A stretch of 64,000 nt of DNA from an uncultured Paraglaciecola sp. GTDB lineage: Bacteria > Pseudomonadota > Gammaproteobacteria > Enterobacterales > Alteromonadaceae. Both the position numbers and the translations under genes were made by a program. The stretch covers positions 124,001 through 188,000 of the forward strand of contig NZ_CAKZKO010000037.1 of NCBI RefSeq assembly GCF_937123705.1, read 5' to 3'. Positions 1-9,422 of the stretch are shown here, one piece after another. Below the pieces are notes generated by a model that saw only the letters and a program-made list of their open reading frames with translations, made no database searches and was not told where the DNA came from. The stretch's first letter is position 1. The number at the start of each line of letters is the position of its first letter.

Positions 1-649
1 TAATATCCCAGTGCTCTGGCTGGTTGTCGGGCGACAAGGACTCCACCGCGCCAGAGATAAAGTCTGACACCACACAATCAATTGCCACCCCGCCGCCACT
101 GATTAAAATGCCGCATTGGCCTGTTGCTCGAAACGTACTGGCTACGCCACGATTATCCATGGCCTTTTTCAGGCTAAGAGAGGTATACATTTTACCCACA
201 GAGCAATCTGTGCCTACCGTTAAGATGCGCTTACCTGTTCTTTTGGTACCTGTACCTGTGCGGAATTTATCCTTGGGATGGCGAAGGTCAATCAATTGTC
301 TGTTTAGTAACTGGGCTTTGGTTTTGATAACTTCGATATCAGACAACTTATCATGCAAACCACTGACAATATCCAGCCCAGCATCGAGCGCTTCAAGAAT
401 AGCCGGTACCCAAGCCGAGTCTAAGGTGCCACCGCTATTGGCAAAGCCTAAGACAAAACTTTTAGCCCCTAATTGCGCCGCGTGTGCAATGCTCATATCA
501 GGTAAACCCGTGGTCACCGAGCAGCCAGGCAGAGTAAATTCCCCGACGCAGTGTTCAGGACACCAATCGGCAGCACTTCGCGCCATTTTAATACTTAATG
601 GGTCAACAGCATCGCCGATAAAAAGAAGGTAAGGAGACTTAATATTCAT
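1..649 (-). CDS. dgcN: DgcN-type N-acetyltransferase (DUF1611), C-terminus cut by window edge
   Basis: Not in the ORF track because it runs off the left edge. The minus strand reads MNIKSPYLLFIGDAVD and stays open for 216 codons. A P-loop-like motif (TVGTDCSVGK) near residue 145 and the following GQCGILISGGG segment are typical of the DUF1611 family. Members named DgcN acetylate D-glutamate so that a partner enzyme, DgcA, can return it to central metabolism; that function comes from family knowledge and is not readable here. The gene lies 77 bases after a LysR gene and a NhaC-type antiporter on the same strand, and a LysR-type palindrome sits 84 bases before its start. DgcA would be expected just outside the window. 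The 24-632 plus-strand ORF is its shadow. The family call is firm, the exact substrate less so. Confidence 0.8.
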   Translation of the reverse strand, partial: MNIKSPYLLFIGDAVDPLSIKMARSAADWCPEHCVGEFTLPGCSVTTGLPDMSIAHAAQLGAKSFVLGFANSGGTLDSAWVPAILEALDAGLDIVSGLHDKLSDIEVIKTKAQLLNRQLIDLRHPKDKFRTGTGTKRTGKRILTVGTDCSVGKMYTSLSLKKAMDNRGVASTFRATGQCGILISGGGVAIDCVVSDFISGAVESLSPDNQPEHWDI

Positions 650-726
650 GGTTAGGCTCATTTATTGGAATAAATTAATTGCTATGATAGGCGGATTGAT
701 TGTAATAAAAAGTACCATCCGTTTCA

Positions 727-1644
727 CTATTCATAACCCTGGGTTATGGCGGTTAAAGCCTGTACTTGTTGCACTTCAGTTTTAACAAATTCGGTAAATT
801 CTTCACACACTCTGGGTAAAGGCTGACTGTCAAGATATAACCCTTTAAGTTGAATCGGTAATGAAGGCTCAAAGGAAGCCATACTGGTGTTATCAGATAA
901 ATTACCTAGGGCGGTGTATTTGTCTATGGTGCAGCAACCTAGCCCCTGTGATACCAACTTAGCGGCAATAAAATAGGTATCCACTTGCAGTGAACTTTTT
1001 ATCTGAATATTACTTCTGGCTAAGTGGTTCCATACTAAATCACCGAGTGGGCCGCTGCCCCAAATGCCAATTAATTCAGTATCAGCCAAATCCTCAATAG
1101 CTAATTTTTCAGGCTTATGGGGGAAAACCTCATCTGGATATAAGACAACCATCTCACTTTCGCCTAAATCAAGTTCTTTAACACCGGGCATAGATGGCGA
1201 CGAATACAACAGGGCCAGATCACATTTGTGCTCTATCAGTGCTTGCAGGGCTTCTTCGTTGTGAAGGGTTTGCAACTTAAAACGCACCTTAGGATGGCGT
1301 TGCCGAAATTTAGCAATGGCCTTAGGCAAAAGGTCAAATCCCAATGCCGGCGACAGTGCAATATTGACTAATCCGTCGGCACTGTGCTGAATGTTTTCTG
1401 ACATTTTTCGAATAGAATGAATTTGTTTATAGATTTTATCCACATCAGAAAACAGCATGTTGGCTTCGGCCGTGGGGATAAGTTTGCCTTTGGCTCTTTT
1501 AAATAATTGAAAGCCCAATTGTTGCTCTGCATGGGCCAATACCTTGCTTACCGATGGCTGCGACACATACAACAACTTGGCAGCATTAGTGATTGAGCCC
1601 GTGGTATAAATCGCATGGAATATTTCAATATGCCTAAGGCGCAT
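727..1644 (-). CDS. LysR-family regulator (candidate DgcR)
   Basis: 305 residues, usual LysR length. The N-terminal winged helix-turn-helix (MRLRHIEIFHAIYTTGSITN, then AAKLLYVSQPSVSKVL) is followed by a LysR substrate-binding domain from about residue 90. It starts at an ATG 11 bases after the antiporter gene ends and is followed by dgcN, so the three genes probably form one transcript. LysR regulators called DgcR are known next to dgcN in marine proteobacteria, and the neighbourhood supports that role here. Its last codons (ITQGYE) themselves encode a perfect T-N11-A palindrome that is repeated in the upstream divergent promoter. The regulator therefore probably controls dgcN separately as well as the operon. 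The inducer is unknown; D-glutamate or N-acetyl-D-glutamate is a guess. Confidence 0.85.
   Translation of the reverse strand: MRLRHIEIFHAIYTTGSITNAAKLLYVSQPSVSKVLAHAEQQLGFQLFKRAKGKLIPTAEANMLFSDVDKIYKQIHSIRKMSENIQHSADGLVNIALSPALGFDLLPKAIAKFRQRHPKVRFKLQTLHNEEALQALIEHKCDLALLYSSPSMPGVKELDLGESEMVVLYPDEVFPHKPEKLAIEDLADTELIGIWGSGPLGDLVWNHLARSNIQIKSSLQVDTYFIAAKLVSQGLGCCTIDKYTALGNLSDNTSMASFEPSLPIQLKGLYLDSQPLPRVCEEFTEFVKTEVQQVQALTAITQGYE
733..747. promoter_or_regulatory. LysR box inside the lysR 3' end, upstream of dgcN
   Basis: ATAACCCTGGGTTAT is a perfect inverted repeat (seven-base arms, one-base centre) fitting the LysR consensus T-N11-A. It lies 84 bases before the dgcN start. The near-identical ATAACCCAAGGTTAT is found at 3488-3502. 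I infer both are operators of the local LysR protein. Confidence 0.6.
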
Positions 1645-1655
1645 AATTTATCTCA

Positions 1656-3374
1656 CTAAGCCCAAATAAGCGTACAAAGTGTCCACAATATTGCGGCAAT
1701 GAAAGCGGCAATAGATGCGGGGACAATTTGCGATTTAACGTGATCCATCAAGTCACAGCCTGTGGTCATGGCACTTAAAATAGTGGTATCAGATATAGGT
1801 GAACATTGATCGCCATATACACTGCCATTTAGCACTGTGGCAAAACAAATCGCCATATAAATTTCTGGATTAGCCAACATCTGCGAATCGGCAATCCCCC
1901 AAGCAAGAGGCATTGCCAAAGGAAAGGCTATGGCATAGGTACCCCAACTGGTGCCTGTAGAAAAGGCAATAATCATGGTTAACACTTGCAGCAATACCGG
2001 CAATAACCAAAAGGGGATTTGATTACCTAGCAGATCGATTAAATACAAGCCGCCACCAATTTCTTTACTGATCCCACCTATGGTTATGGCTAAAATAAGT
2101 ACCACAGAGGCCACCACTACCCCTTTAAAACCATTGCCCATACCGTCTAAAAGGTCGTGTAAGCTCATGCCTTTATACAAAGCAATAGCACTCGATAATA
2201 ATAACGCACTGCCAAAAGCCCAGTTAACTTTAGGGGTACCGAAGGCAACAAAAGTGCCTATTGCGAGTGTCATTAATAATGCAAGTGGAAGAATAAATTC
2301 CAAAACATGGGGTTGGTACTTTTCAGGTACTTGGGGAACAGATAATTCTTTGGCACTCATGGGGTGGGCATCTGGGGCGTCCAACTCACCGGTTTGCTCG
2401 GCACGTTTTTTGGCATTGCGGATCCTCGCACCAGAAAACGTGGTGATATTAAGGCTTAACAATAACGTGCCCACTACTGCGAATATGCCGTAAAAGCTAA
2501 AGGGAATACTCGAAAAGAAAAACTTGATGCGGTCGGCTTCGGTAGCCAGAAACGCCACGCCCGGCACAAAAATTAACGCTTGAATATAAGCAGGCCACGC
2601 ATTAAAAGCCAATACTGATGCAATGGGCGAAGCCGTTGAGTCCACGATATAACTCATTTCTTCATGACTAATATTGGCTTTATCGGCCAAAGGTTTAACC
2701 GTAGTGCCCACTAAAACGGTGCTGACGGTACCCCCTTGGAAAAAAATCACCCCTAATCCCCACGTCACTAACTTTGCCGAGCGCGGGCCGCTAACAAAAT
2801 GTTTCGTCATAAAGTCGGCAAAGGCTTGGGCCGCGCCCGTTTTTGACCACACCCCCATCAAACCGCCTAATAGCCATAAGTACAGCAGCAAAATAAGTGC
2901 GGCGCTATCACTGGCCATGCTGGGTTGTAGCACTTTGTCGGTAATATCGTAACGCCCCAACATCACCGCACCTATGACAGTGCCTCCTAACAAAGCAGTA
3001 ATGGGCTCCTTGGTGAGCAGGCATAACCCAATGGCCACAATAGCCGGTAAAATCGACCATAACCCATAATGAAAGCCCGGCTTTAACAATACCGGTTGCT
3101 GATTTTCGTCAAACACCCATTGTTGTGAGATGGCAGGTTTGTCGGTTAACTGGTTTAGTGCCGCCTGACGAAGGGGTGATTGCTGATAGTCGATTATGTG
3201 GGGAATAATCACTTCGGTGTCTTTAAATTTATAGGCGGTTTGGCCCGATTGATTGGTATAAGTATCGTACAGATAGCTTTGTTCTTTCCAGGTAGGATGG
3301 GTAAATTGATCCACGTAAATCGCAGAAAAAAGCGCGATAATAAACAGTATTAGTCCAGCTTTATTAGCAGTCAA
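1656..3374 (-). CDS. NhaC-family Na+/H+ antiporter-like transporter
   Basis: A polytopic inner-membrane protein of about 572 residues. One N-terminal membrane segment ([14 protein letters not shown]) is followed by a polar stretch of roughly 90 residues, probably periplasmic, and then by many hydrophobic helices with NhaC-family features ([19 protein letters not shown] and the conserved [11 protein letters not shown] near the C-terminus). The track starts at a TTG at 3392. A TTG at 3374 is better placed, with GGAG seven bases before it and a basic residue soon after. NhaC-family proteins exchange sodium for protons or for organic substrates. Position at the head of a lysR-dgcN operon suggests amino-acid or anion uptake, perhaps D-glutamate, but that is inference. 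The divergent promoter is shared with the TonB receptor at 3617. Confidence 0.85.
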   Translation of the reverse strand: MTANKAGLILFIIALFSAIYVDQFTHPTWKEQSYLYDTYTNQSGQTAYKFKDTEVIIPHIIDYQQSPLRQAALNQLTDKPAISQQWVFDENQQPVLLKPGFHYGLWSILPAIVAIGLCLLTKEPITALLGGTVIGAVMLGRYDITDKVLQPSMASDSAALILLLYLWLLGGLMGVWSKTGAAQAFADFMTKHFVSGPRSAKLVTWGLGVIFFQGGTVSTVLVGTTVKPLADKANISHEEMSYIVDSTASPIASVLAFNAWPAYIQALIFVPGVAFLATEADRIKFFFSSIPFSFYGIFAVVGTLLLSLNITTFSGARIRNAKKRAEQTGELDAPDAHPMSAKELSVPQVPEKYQPHVLEFILPLALLMTLAIGTFVAFGTPKVNWAFGSALLLSSAIALYKGMSLHDLLDGMGNGFKGVVVASVVLILAITIGGISKEIGGGLYLIDLLGNQIPFWLLPVLLQVLTMIIAFSTGTSWGTYAIAFPLAMPLAWGIADSQMLANPEIYMAICFATVLNGSVYGDQCSPISDTTILSAMTTGCDLMDHVKSQIVPASIAAFIAAILWTLCTLIWA

Positions 3375-3487
3375 ACGTCTCACTCCAGTCAAAAAAATGA
3401 TTTATTTTAGTTATTTATCATGTGAAATGGTCACCTTAAGCTATCACGACAATCACCTATTGTGGTGTGACATTACAGCCGCAAGGC

Positions 3488-3502
3488 ATAACCCAAGGTT
3501 AT
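3488..3502. promoter_or_regulatory. LysR box in divergent antiporter/TonB-receptor promoter
   Basis: ATAACCCAAGGTTAT has arms ATAACC/GGTTAT around three bases and fits T-N11-A. It lies 114 bases upstream of the antiporter start and 114 bases upstream of the receptor start, in a 224-base divergent gap. Compared with the copy at 733-747, only the centre differs. Confidence 0.6.
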
Positions 3503-3616
3503 GACCCCATCATAAACCGTTAATTGATTTTTAAACACTATTTACACATGGTTAACATCGAAAATCACTCAAACACACGCGCAATAACAACACATAATAA
3601 ATAGTCGGGATCAGCA

Positions 3617-6457
3617 ATGAAAATAACGAAACAATTTAAAACCACCCGTTCGCTACTCACCTTAAGTATATTCGCTGCCTTGTCGGGCTTAAGTGTCACA
3701 GCCAACGCCCAAACAACAAATGAACAAGAACAATCAGTAGAAAAAATTCAAGTATTGGGATCAAATATAAAAGCCAATAGAGACATAGGTGCGCTGCCCG
3801 TTACCATTATGACTGCAGCCGATATTGAAGACACCGCGGCTATGTCGGGTGACGAGTTAATCCGCTCAATACCGCAAATGGGCGAAGTCAGTTTTGGCGC
3901 TTCGACCGGAAATGGCGGAGTAAACGATGCCCGTGGTGACGTGTCATCGATTAATTTACGAGGTGTGGGCACAGGCAATACCTTAACGCTGCTAAATGGC
4001 AGACGGCTAGTGACCCACCCAGGCACACAATCTGAAAACTTTGTGCCGGTATCTACTGTTAATGCCAACGCCTTACCCGTTTCTGGATTACGTTCGCTAC
4101 AAATTTTACGTGATGGTGCTGCCGCTATTTATGGCTCTGACGCCGTGGCGGGTGTGATTAACTATCAATTAAATGACGATTACACTGGCAATAAAGTGAG
4201 CTTGTCGTATGGGGGATCAGAAGGTACAGATTTAAATGAACTGACCTTTAATTATTTAACCGGATTCGATTTTAATGACGGTAAGTCACATTTAACCGCG
4301 TCGCTTAGTTATTATGATAGATCCGGCATGATGGCCTCAGAACGCTCTTATTCTGCCAGTCATGATTTGCGCGACTACCCTACTCTTCCAGAAGACTTTA
4401 TCGGTGATACCCAGTTAGATAATCGCACCACTGCAACACCTTGGGGTGATTTCACCTCTGATAGCCTAGGTCGTTTTCATTTACAGCCCGACACAAACTC
4501 AGGGTGTGTAACCGATTTAGGCAATGGCATTTGTGCCGATAGTGGCAGTTTTCCAAGAGATTTAAGATTTGACCGAGGCACGACTCGTTCTCTTGTTTCT
4601 GACGTCGACCGCCTCAACCTTTACACCTATTTAGTGCATGAACTCGATAATAATATGGATCTGTTCTCAGAAGTCACTTATTACAGCGCCACCGCCAAAA
4701 GAACCAGAGAACAAACTCACAATTTAACGGCGCAGCGTTTTTCGATTTCTGAGAACGCCGCGTTTAACCCCTTTGGTGAAGATGTCACCCTGAGAAGTTA
4801 CAGAGCAGTCGATACCGGCCCGCGAAATGTTGAAGTAGATGATACTAGCTTTAGAATTTTAGCAGGAATAAAAGGTGACTTTGGCGACTGGGATTGGGAA
4901 AGCGCCGCATTTTATACCAAAGCAAAAACAGAAGACGTGGCCAATAGGATCCAAGCCAGCGCATTTCAGGCCGCCGTTAATAACACCGACCCAGCACTGG
5001 CATACAATATATTCACAGGCGGCGATATCAATAACCCGAACGCTGGTGACAGTACACTTAACCCTCAAAGTGTCATCGATCAATTTATGGTTAACGTATC
5101 TAGGGATGCAGAAACCAGCCTAGCCTCGGTGGATTTTAAAGTCAGCAATAGCGGAATATGGAGCGCACCGGCGGGAGATGTCGGAGTGGCTATGGGTCTG
5201 GAGTTTCGCCGCGAGACATACGAAGACGATAGAGATGACTTATTAGACGGTAGTGTTCCTTTTGTTGATCAAAATACCGGCGTAACCTTAACTAACAGTG
5301 ATGTGTTAGGCAGTAGCCCCACACCCGACTCAAAAGCCAGCCGCAACATTAGCTCCGCATTTGTAGAATTTATTGTACCGATTCTAGACACTGGCTCACA
5401 ATACGCCGAAGTGCAACTTGCTGCCCGTTATGAAAACTTCTCTGATGTAGGAGATGCATTAAAGCCTAAAATAGCCGCGTTTTGGGAGCCTGCAGATTGG
5501 TTAAGTCTTAGGGCATCGTATGCCGGTGGTTTTCGTGCACCGGGTCTTCCTCAAGTATCTGCCGAAGGTGTGCCTCGCTCAAATAGCTTGTATGATCCTG
5601 TACTAGACACCAGCTACGGCATTGTTGATATTCGTAGTGGTACCACAGATCTCAAACCAGAAAATGATGAGAACACCTCATTTGGCATAGTGTTAGAGCC
5701 CTTAGATGGATTAACTGTGACTGTTGATTCTTGGAAAATAGAACAAGACGAATTAGTGGGTATTTTACCTGGTGCATCGCATTTGCTGTACGACTCATTA
5801 CTAAGAAGCCAAGGTTCAAATAACAGCGCAGTGATCAGAGACGCCGTTACAAACGAAGTGGTACACATCAACAACGACTACCTTAACCTTGGAGTCAGAA
5901 CCATTGAAGGCATCGATTTTAGTGTCAATTATGATTGGGCGACAGATATAGGAAAATGGTCTTTTGCCTTTAATGCTGCCAACTTACAGAAGTTTGAACA
6001 AAATGCCGATGCCATATCTGCACAACTGATTGCCGCACAAGAAGCGGGAGACCCTTCAGTTCCAGCCGATAGAACCGTGGCCGGTGCGGGCGACTTGATA
6101 AAAGAAAACGGCCGCCCTGAATGGCGTGCCAGAGCCTCATTAACTTGGCGTCACAAGCAATGGGGCGCGGGTATTAATGGCAATTATGTGAGCGAGATCA
6201 TAGACACCAGTACCACAGCGACCATTAATGGCGTGGTCACCACCTTACCCATTGATAGTTTTGCTCGGGTTAATGTGTATCTAGATTACCGCTTCCAAGA
6301 AGAGGGTTACTTAGAAGACAGTAAAGTACGCTTTGGAATACGCAACATCGCCGATAAAGAGCCACCTTTGGCCGACGAGTTAGCACATGGTTATTTTGGT
6401 TCTTTGCATTCAAATAGAGGCCGTTACCTGTATATGAATTTCAGCAAAGATTTCTAA
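3617..6457 (+). CDS. TonB-dependent outer-membrane receptor
   Basis: 946 residues. A signal peptide ends near residue 31 (SVTANAQ). A TonB-box-like stretch (EKIQVLGS) follows, then a plug domain to about residue 170 (LRGVGTGNTLTLLNGRRLV; ILRDGAAAIYGSDAVAGVIN), then a long beta-barrel ending in the aromatic-terminated strand YLYMNFSKDF. Barrels of this length usually import oligomers too large for porins. It is followed by a secreted M14 carboxypeptidase and a lipoprotein D-aminoacylase, and diverges from the dgcN operon with a LysR box between. The likely cargo is therefore a peptide or acylated amino acid containing D-residues; the sequence does not name it. Start: ATG with a weak GGGA upstream. 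Confidence 0.9.
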   Translation: MKITKQFKTTRSLLTLSIFAALSGLSVTANAQTTNEQEQSVEKIQVLGSNIKANRDIGALPVTIMTAADIEDTAAMSGDELIRSIPQMGEVSFGASTGNGGVNDARGDVSSINLRGVGTGNTLTLLNGRRLVTHPGTQSENFVPVSTVNANALPVSGLRSLQILRDGAAAIYGSDAVAGVINYQLNDDYTGNKVSLSYGGSEGTDLNELTFNYLTGFDFNDGKSHLTASLSYYDRSGMMASERSYSASHDLRDYPTLPEDFIGDTQLDNRTTATPWGDFTSDSLGRFHLQPDTNSGCVTDLGNGICADSGSFPRDLRFDRGTTRSLVSDVDRLNLYTYLVHELDNNMDLFSEVTYYSATAKRTREQTHNLTAQRFSISENAAFNPFGEDVTLRSYRAVDTGPRNVEVDDTSFRILAGIKGDFGDWDWESAAFYTKAKTEDVANRIQASAFQAAVNNTDPALAYNIFTGGDINNPNAGDSTLNPQSVIDQFMVNVSRDAETSLASVDFKVSNSGIWSAPAGDVGVAMGLEFRRETYEDDRDDLLDGSVPFVDQNTGVTLTNSDVLGSSPTPDSKASRNISSAFVEFIVPILDTGSQYAEVQLAARYENFSDVGDALKPKIAAFWEPADWLSLRASYAGGFRAPGLPQVSAEGVPRSNSLYDPVLDTSYGIVDIRSGTTDLKPENDENTSFGIVLEPLDGLTVTVDSWKIEQDELVGILPGASHLLYDSLLRSQGSNNSAVIRDAVTNEVVHINNDYLNLGVRTIEGIDFSVNYDWATDIGKWSFAFNAANLQKFEQNADAISAQLIAAQEAGDPSVPADRTVAGAGDLIKENGRPEWRARASLTWRHKQWGAGINGNYVSEIIDTSTTATINGVVTTLPIDSFARVNVYLDYRFQEEGYLEDSKVRFGIRNIADKEPPLADELAHGYFGSLHSNRGRYLYMNFSKDF

Positions 6458-6505
6458 AACCTCTTTGTTTTGGCCTGTTACTATGGTGGCAGAGATCACT
6501 TACTT

Positions 6506-6524
6506 GACCCATCTTAGATGGGTC
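6506..6524 (+). terminator. Hairpin after the TonB receptor gene
   Basis: GACCCATC-TTA-GATGGGTC forms an eight-pair stem with a three-base loop about 50 bases after the receptor stop. The following T-tract is poor, so it may act as an attenuator or processing site rather than a full terminator. The ORF-track start of the next gene (6518) falls inside this hairpin, which argues for the later start at 6557. Confidence 0.45.
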
Positions 6525-6556
6525 ATCTTCGTTTAAAAATACTTGGAGTTAAAGCC

Positions 6557-7720
6557 ATGAGAGCGTTACTTTTAATTGGGTTGTTATTGTTAGGCAATGG
6601 CCTAGCACAGGCTTGCGAGTTTTCCGATGTTAGCTTTAAATCAGACTTTGAAATGGCCAAATTGGATACCTGTAGCCAATTGTCTGATGGCGCATTTATG
6701 TTAGAAACCACGCCCGAAAACCGCCCCATCAATCATAGTCCTTGGTACGCCTTTAAAGTGTTGGCTAAAAAGCCAAAAGACCTTGAAATTAATCTGCGCT
6801 TTGATGGCGAGCGCCCTAGATATCTGCCAAAAATAAGCCACAATGGCCGCGACTGGAGCAATATAGATTTTGACCTACATGACGGTGTGATGACATTTTA
6901 TGTCAAAGCCACCACAACGCCACTATGGATAGCGGGACAAGAGTTGTTTGGCAATCAAAAATATAGCGATTGGTTAGACGAGTTAGGTCAAAATAAAGCT
7001 TATCAACGCTTTCAACTTGGAAAATCAACCCAAGGGAGACCGATTGGCGCACTGTTAAGCACCCAAGCTGATAACAAAGAATGGCTGATTTTACTTGGCC
7101 GTCAACACCCACCTGAAGTCACCGGTGCTTTGGCGATGTTACCTTTTACCGAAATGGTGTTGTCAGACAGCCCATTAGCGCAAAAATTTAGGGCGCGTTT
7201 TAATATTTTTATGGTGCCTAATCTTAATCCTGATGGCGTAACCAATGGCCATTGGCGTCATAATGTTAATGGCATCGACTTAAACCGCGACTGGAAAAAT
7301 TTTAATCAAATTGAAACCAGAATCGTGCGGGACAAGCTCAATGAAATTGTCGCCAGTGGCGGCAAAATGGTGATGGGTGTGGACTTTCACTCTACCCAGC
7401 AAGATGTGTTTTATACCATTCCCACTGACTACACTGTTGCCCCTAGTAATTTAGTAGAAGATTGGTTGGCTAAAGTGAAGAAAAACACCGCGTCTTCTTT
7501 TGTGGTGCGTAACAAACCCGGTGTGAGTCCTGGTCGAGGCGTATTTAAACAATATTTTACCGATACCTACAAAGTGCACGCTATCACCTATGAAATGGGC
7601 GATAACACCAATCGTAAAATGATTACACATGTGGCAAAACAAGCCGCAAATACTTTGATGGAAACCATGTTGGCCACCCCATCCAGCGCTTTTTACTTTA
7701 AAGATAAGACATCTCAATAA
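6557..7720 (+). CDS. Secreted M14-family zinc carboxypeptidase
   Basis: I take the start at 6557 (MRALLLIGLLLLGNGLAQA), not the track's 6518. The later ATG has TGGAG eleven bases upstream and begins a clean signal peptide with cleavage near residue 19. About 387 residues. An N-terminal beta-rich domain (to about residue 125) precedes the M14 catalytic fold. Visible catalytic features are the zinc ligands HxxE in RQHPPEVTG, the third zinc histidine in GVDFHSTQQ, the substrate-binding GIDLNRDW and the general-base glutamate in ITYEMGD. M14 enzymes trim C-terminal residues from peptides; some relatives attack murein peptides or gamma-glutamyl bonds. The stop codon overlaps the next ATG, so it is translationally coupled to the D-aminoacylase. 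Substrate unresolved. Confidence 0.85.
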   Translation: MRALLLIGLLLLGNGLAQACEFSDVSFKSDFEMAKLDTCSQLSDGAFMLETTPENRPINHSPWYAFKVLAKKPKDLEINLRFDGERPRYLPKISHNGRDWSNIDFDLHDGVMTFYVKATTTPLWIAGQELFGNQKYSDWLDELGQNKAYQRFQLGKSTQGRPIGALLSTQADNKEWLILLGRQHPPEVTGALAMLPFTEMVLSDSPLAQKFRARFNIFMVPNLNPDGVTNGHWRHNVNGIDLNRDWKNFNQIETRIVRDKLNEIVASGGKMVMGVDFHSTQQDVFYTIPTDYTVAPSNLVEDWLAKVKKNTASSFVVRNKPGVSPGRGVFKQYFTDTYKVHAITYEMGDNTNRKMITHVAKQAANTLMETMLATPSSAFYFKDKTSQ

Positions 7721-9300
7721 TGAAAAACCTTGCCGTTGTTTGTTTATGCTTAGCATTATTAGTCGCTTGTTCAAATCAAGCTAATACCCAAAGCCAACAA
7801 GTTGATCTGTTGATCCATTCAGGCACAGTATTCGACGGCACAGACAGCCCCGCCAAACAAATAGACATTGCCATCTGCGGCGAAATAATTTGTGGATTAA
7901 GCGCATCCGGTGAACAGCACTATCAGGCCAGCCAGCAAATAGATGCTACAGGACTAATCGTCAGTCCGGGGTTTATCGATCCGCACACTCATTCTTATCA
8001 AGAATTAAAAAGCACAGATAAACACCAAAATCTGAATTATTTGTTTCAAGGTGTCACTACAGTTATCAACGGCAATGATGGCGATGGACCGGTAGATATC
8101 TCTGCAAGCCTTCAGAAATTAAATCCTAATGGTATAGGCACAAACACCGCGTTTTACGTGGGTCACGGCAGTTTACGCAAACAAGTGATGGGCAAAGCCA
8201 AGCGCCATGCCACAGTCGCTGAAATAGAAAAAATGAAAGCCTTACTAGACACCGCCATGCAACAAGGCGCATTAGGTTTGTCTTCTGGTTTGTATTACGT
8301 ACCGGGAAGTTTTGCATCTAAAGAAGAAGTGGTAGAACTCGCTAAAGTCGCAGCTAAATACCATGGCATTTACGACACCCACTTAAGAGACGAAAGCACC
8401 TTCAACATTGGCTTTTTGGCGGCACTAGACGAAGCCATCGACATTGCTAAGCAGGCTAATATTCATTTACATGTTGCCCATATTAAAGCGCTTGGTGTCG
8501 ATGTTTGGGGGCAGAGCAAAGCGGCTATCGAAAAAATCAACCAAGCTAGGCGAGCTGGCGTCAGTATTTCTGCCGACCAATACCCATGGCAAGCTTCAGG
8601 TACCAATGTTAGAAGTGCCGTGGTGCCCAAGTGGGCCATGGCCGACTCTGAAACAGCCTTTCTAAAGCGCCTTGACGATCCTACATTAGGCCAGCAAATC
8701 AAAACCGAAATTAAAGAAAACATTCGACGCCGAGGCGGGCCTGATGCCTTGCTCATCACCGCATCAAAAAACACCGAGCTTTTAGGGCTCACCCTTGAAC
8801 AACTCGCTCAAAAACTGCAAAAATCCGCGGTAGACACCGTTATCTACTTAGTTAGAAACGGTCGAACTCGGGTCGCATCTTTCAATATGAATAAAGACGA
8901 TATTATTGCCTTTATGCAGCAACCTTGGGTGGTCACCTCTTCCGATGGCACCAACGGTCACCCCAGAAAATACGCCAGCTTCCCGCAGAAATACCAAGAG
9001 TTTGTAGTCAAATCTAACACCCTATCCCTACAACGATTTATCTACAGCAGCACCGGTCAAACCGCTGGCATATTGGGTATCAGTGATAGAGGCATACTCA
9101 AAACAGGCAAACAAGCCGATATTGTGGTGTTTGCTCCCAAACAATTTACCGCAGCAGCAGATTTTAAAACATGGAACCGCTTATCAAAAGGTGTGCAACA
9201 TTTGCTGGTTAACGGCCAGCAGGTTATTACACATGGGAAATACACAGGTAAACGAGCTGGGCAATTTGTTAAATTAAAACGCGAGGCAATTAAGAAATAA
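7720..9300 (+). CDS. D-aminoacylase-type amidohydrolase, lipoprotein
   Basis: 526 residues. The N-terminus ends in a lipobox (LLVAC, Cys17), so it is probably a periplasm-facing lipoprotein, unlike classical cytoplasmic D-aminoacylases. Amidohydrolase motifs are in order: metal-binding GFIDPHTHS near residue 87, GNDG near 125, THLRDES near 220, HVAHIKALG near 260 and the late VTSSDGTNGHPRKYA. Family members hydrolyse N-acyl-D-amino acids to the free D-amino acid. In characterised D-aminoacylases I recall GNCG, whose Cys bridges zinc; here the position reads Asp, so metal binding may differ. TAATG overlap with the M14 gene indicates coupling. With dgcN nearby, this enzyme may supply D-glutamate or other D-amino acids. 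Confidence 0.82.
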   Translation: MKNLAVVCLCLALLVACSNQANTQSQQVDLLIHSGTVFDGTDSPAKQIDIAICGEIICGLSASGEQHYQASQQIDATGLIVSPGFIDPHTHSYQELKSTDKHQNLNYLFQGVTTVINGNDGDGPVDISASLQKLNPNGIGTNTAFYVGHGSLRKQVMGKAKRHATVAEIEKMKALLDTAMQQGALGLSSGLYYVPGSFASKEEVVELAKVAAKYHGIYDTHLRDESTFNIGFLAALDEAIDIAKQANIHLHVAHIKALGVDVWGQSKAAIEKINQARRAGVSISADQYPWQASGTNVRSAVVPKWAMADSETAFLKRLDDPTLGQQIKTEIKENIRRRGGPDALLITASKNTELLGLTLEQLAQKLQKSAVDTVIYLVRNGRTRVASFNMNKDDIIAFMQQPWVVTSSDGTNGHPRKYASFPQKYQEFVVKSNTLSLQRFIYSSTGQTAGILGISDRGILKTGKQADIVVFAPKQFTAAADFKTWNRLSKGVQHLLVNGQQVITHGKYTGKRAGQFVKLKREAIKK

Positions 9301-9422
9301 AAAGTCTATCCAGAGTTGTGACTCTCTATGTTAAGAGGCGGATTAATCCTTAAAGTAAGCAGGTGTACAAAATTTTCCCTTTGCTCTCAATATCTTCAAA
9401 GAAACATTTATTTTTACTGATA

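Noticed and set aside
24-632. Plus-strand ORF of 202 residues at the window start
   Set aside because: It is antisense to the DgcN-type gene, which has clear family motifs and is missing from the track only because it runs off the edge.
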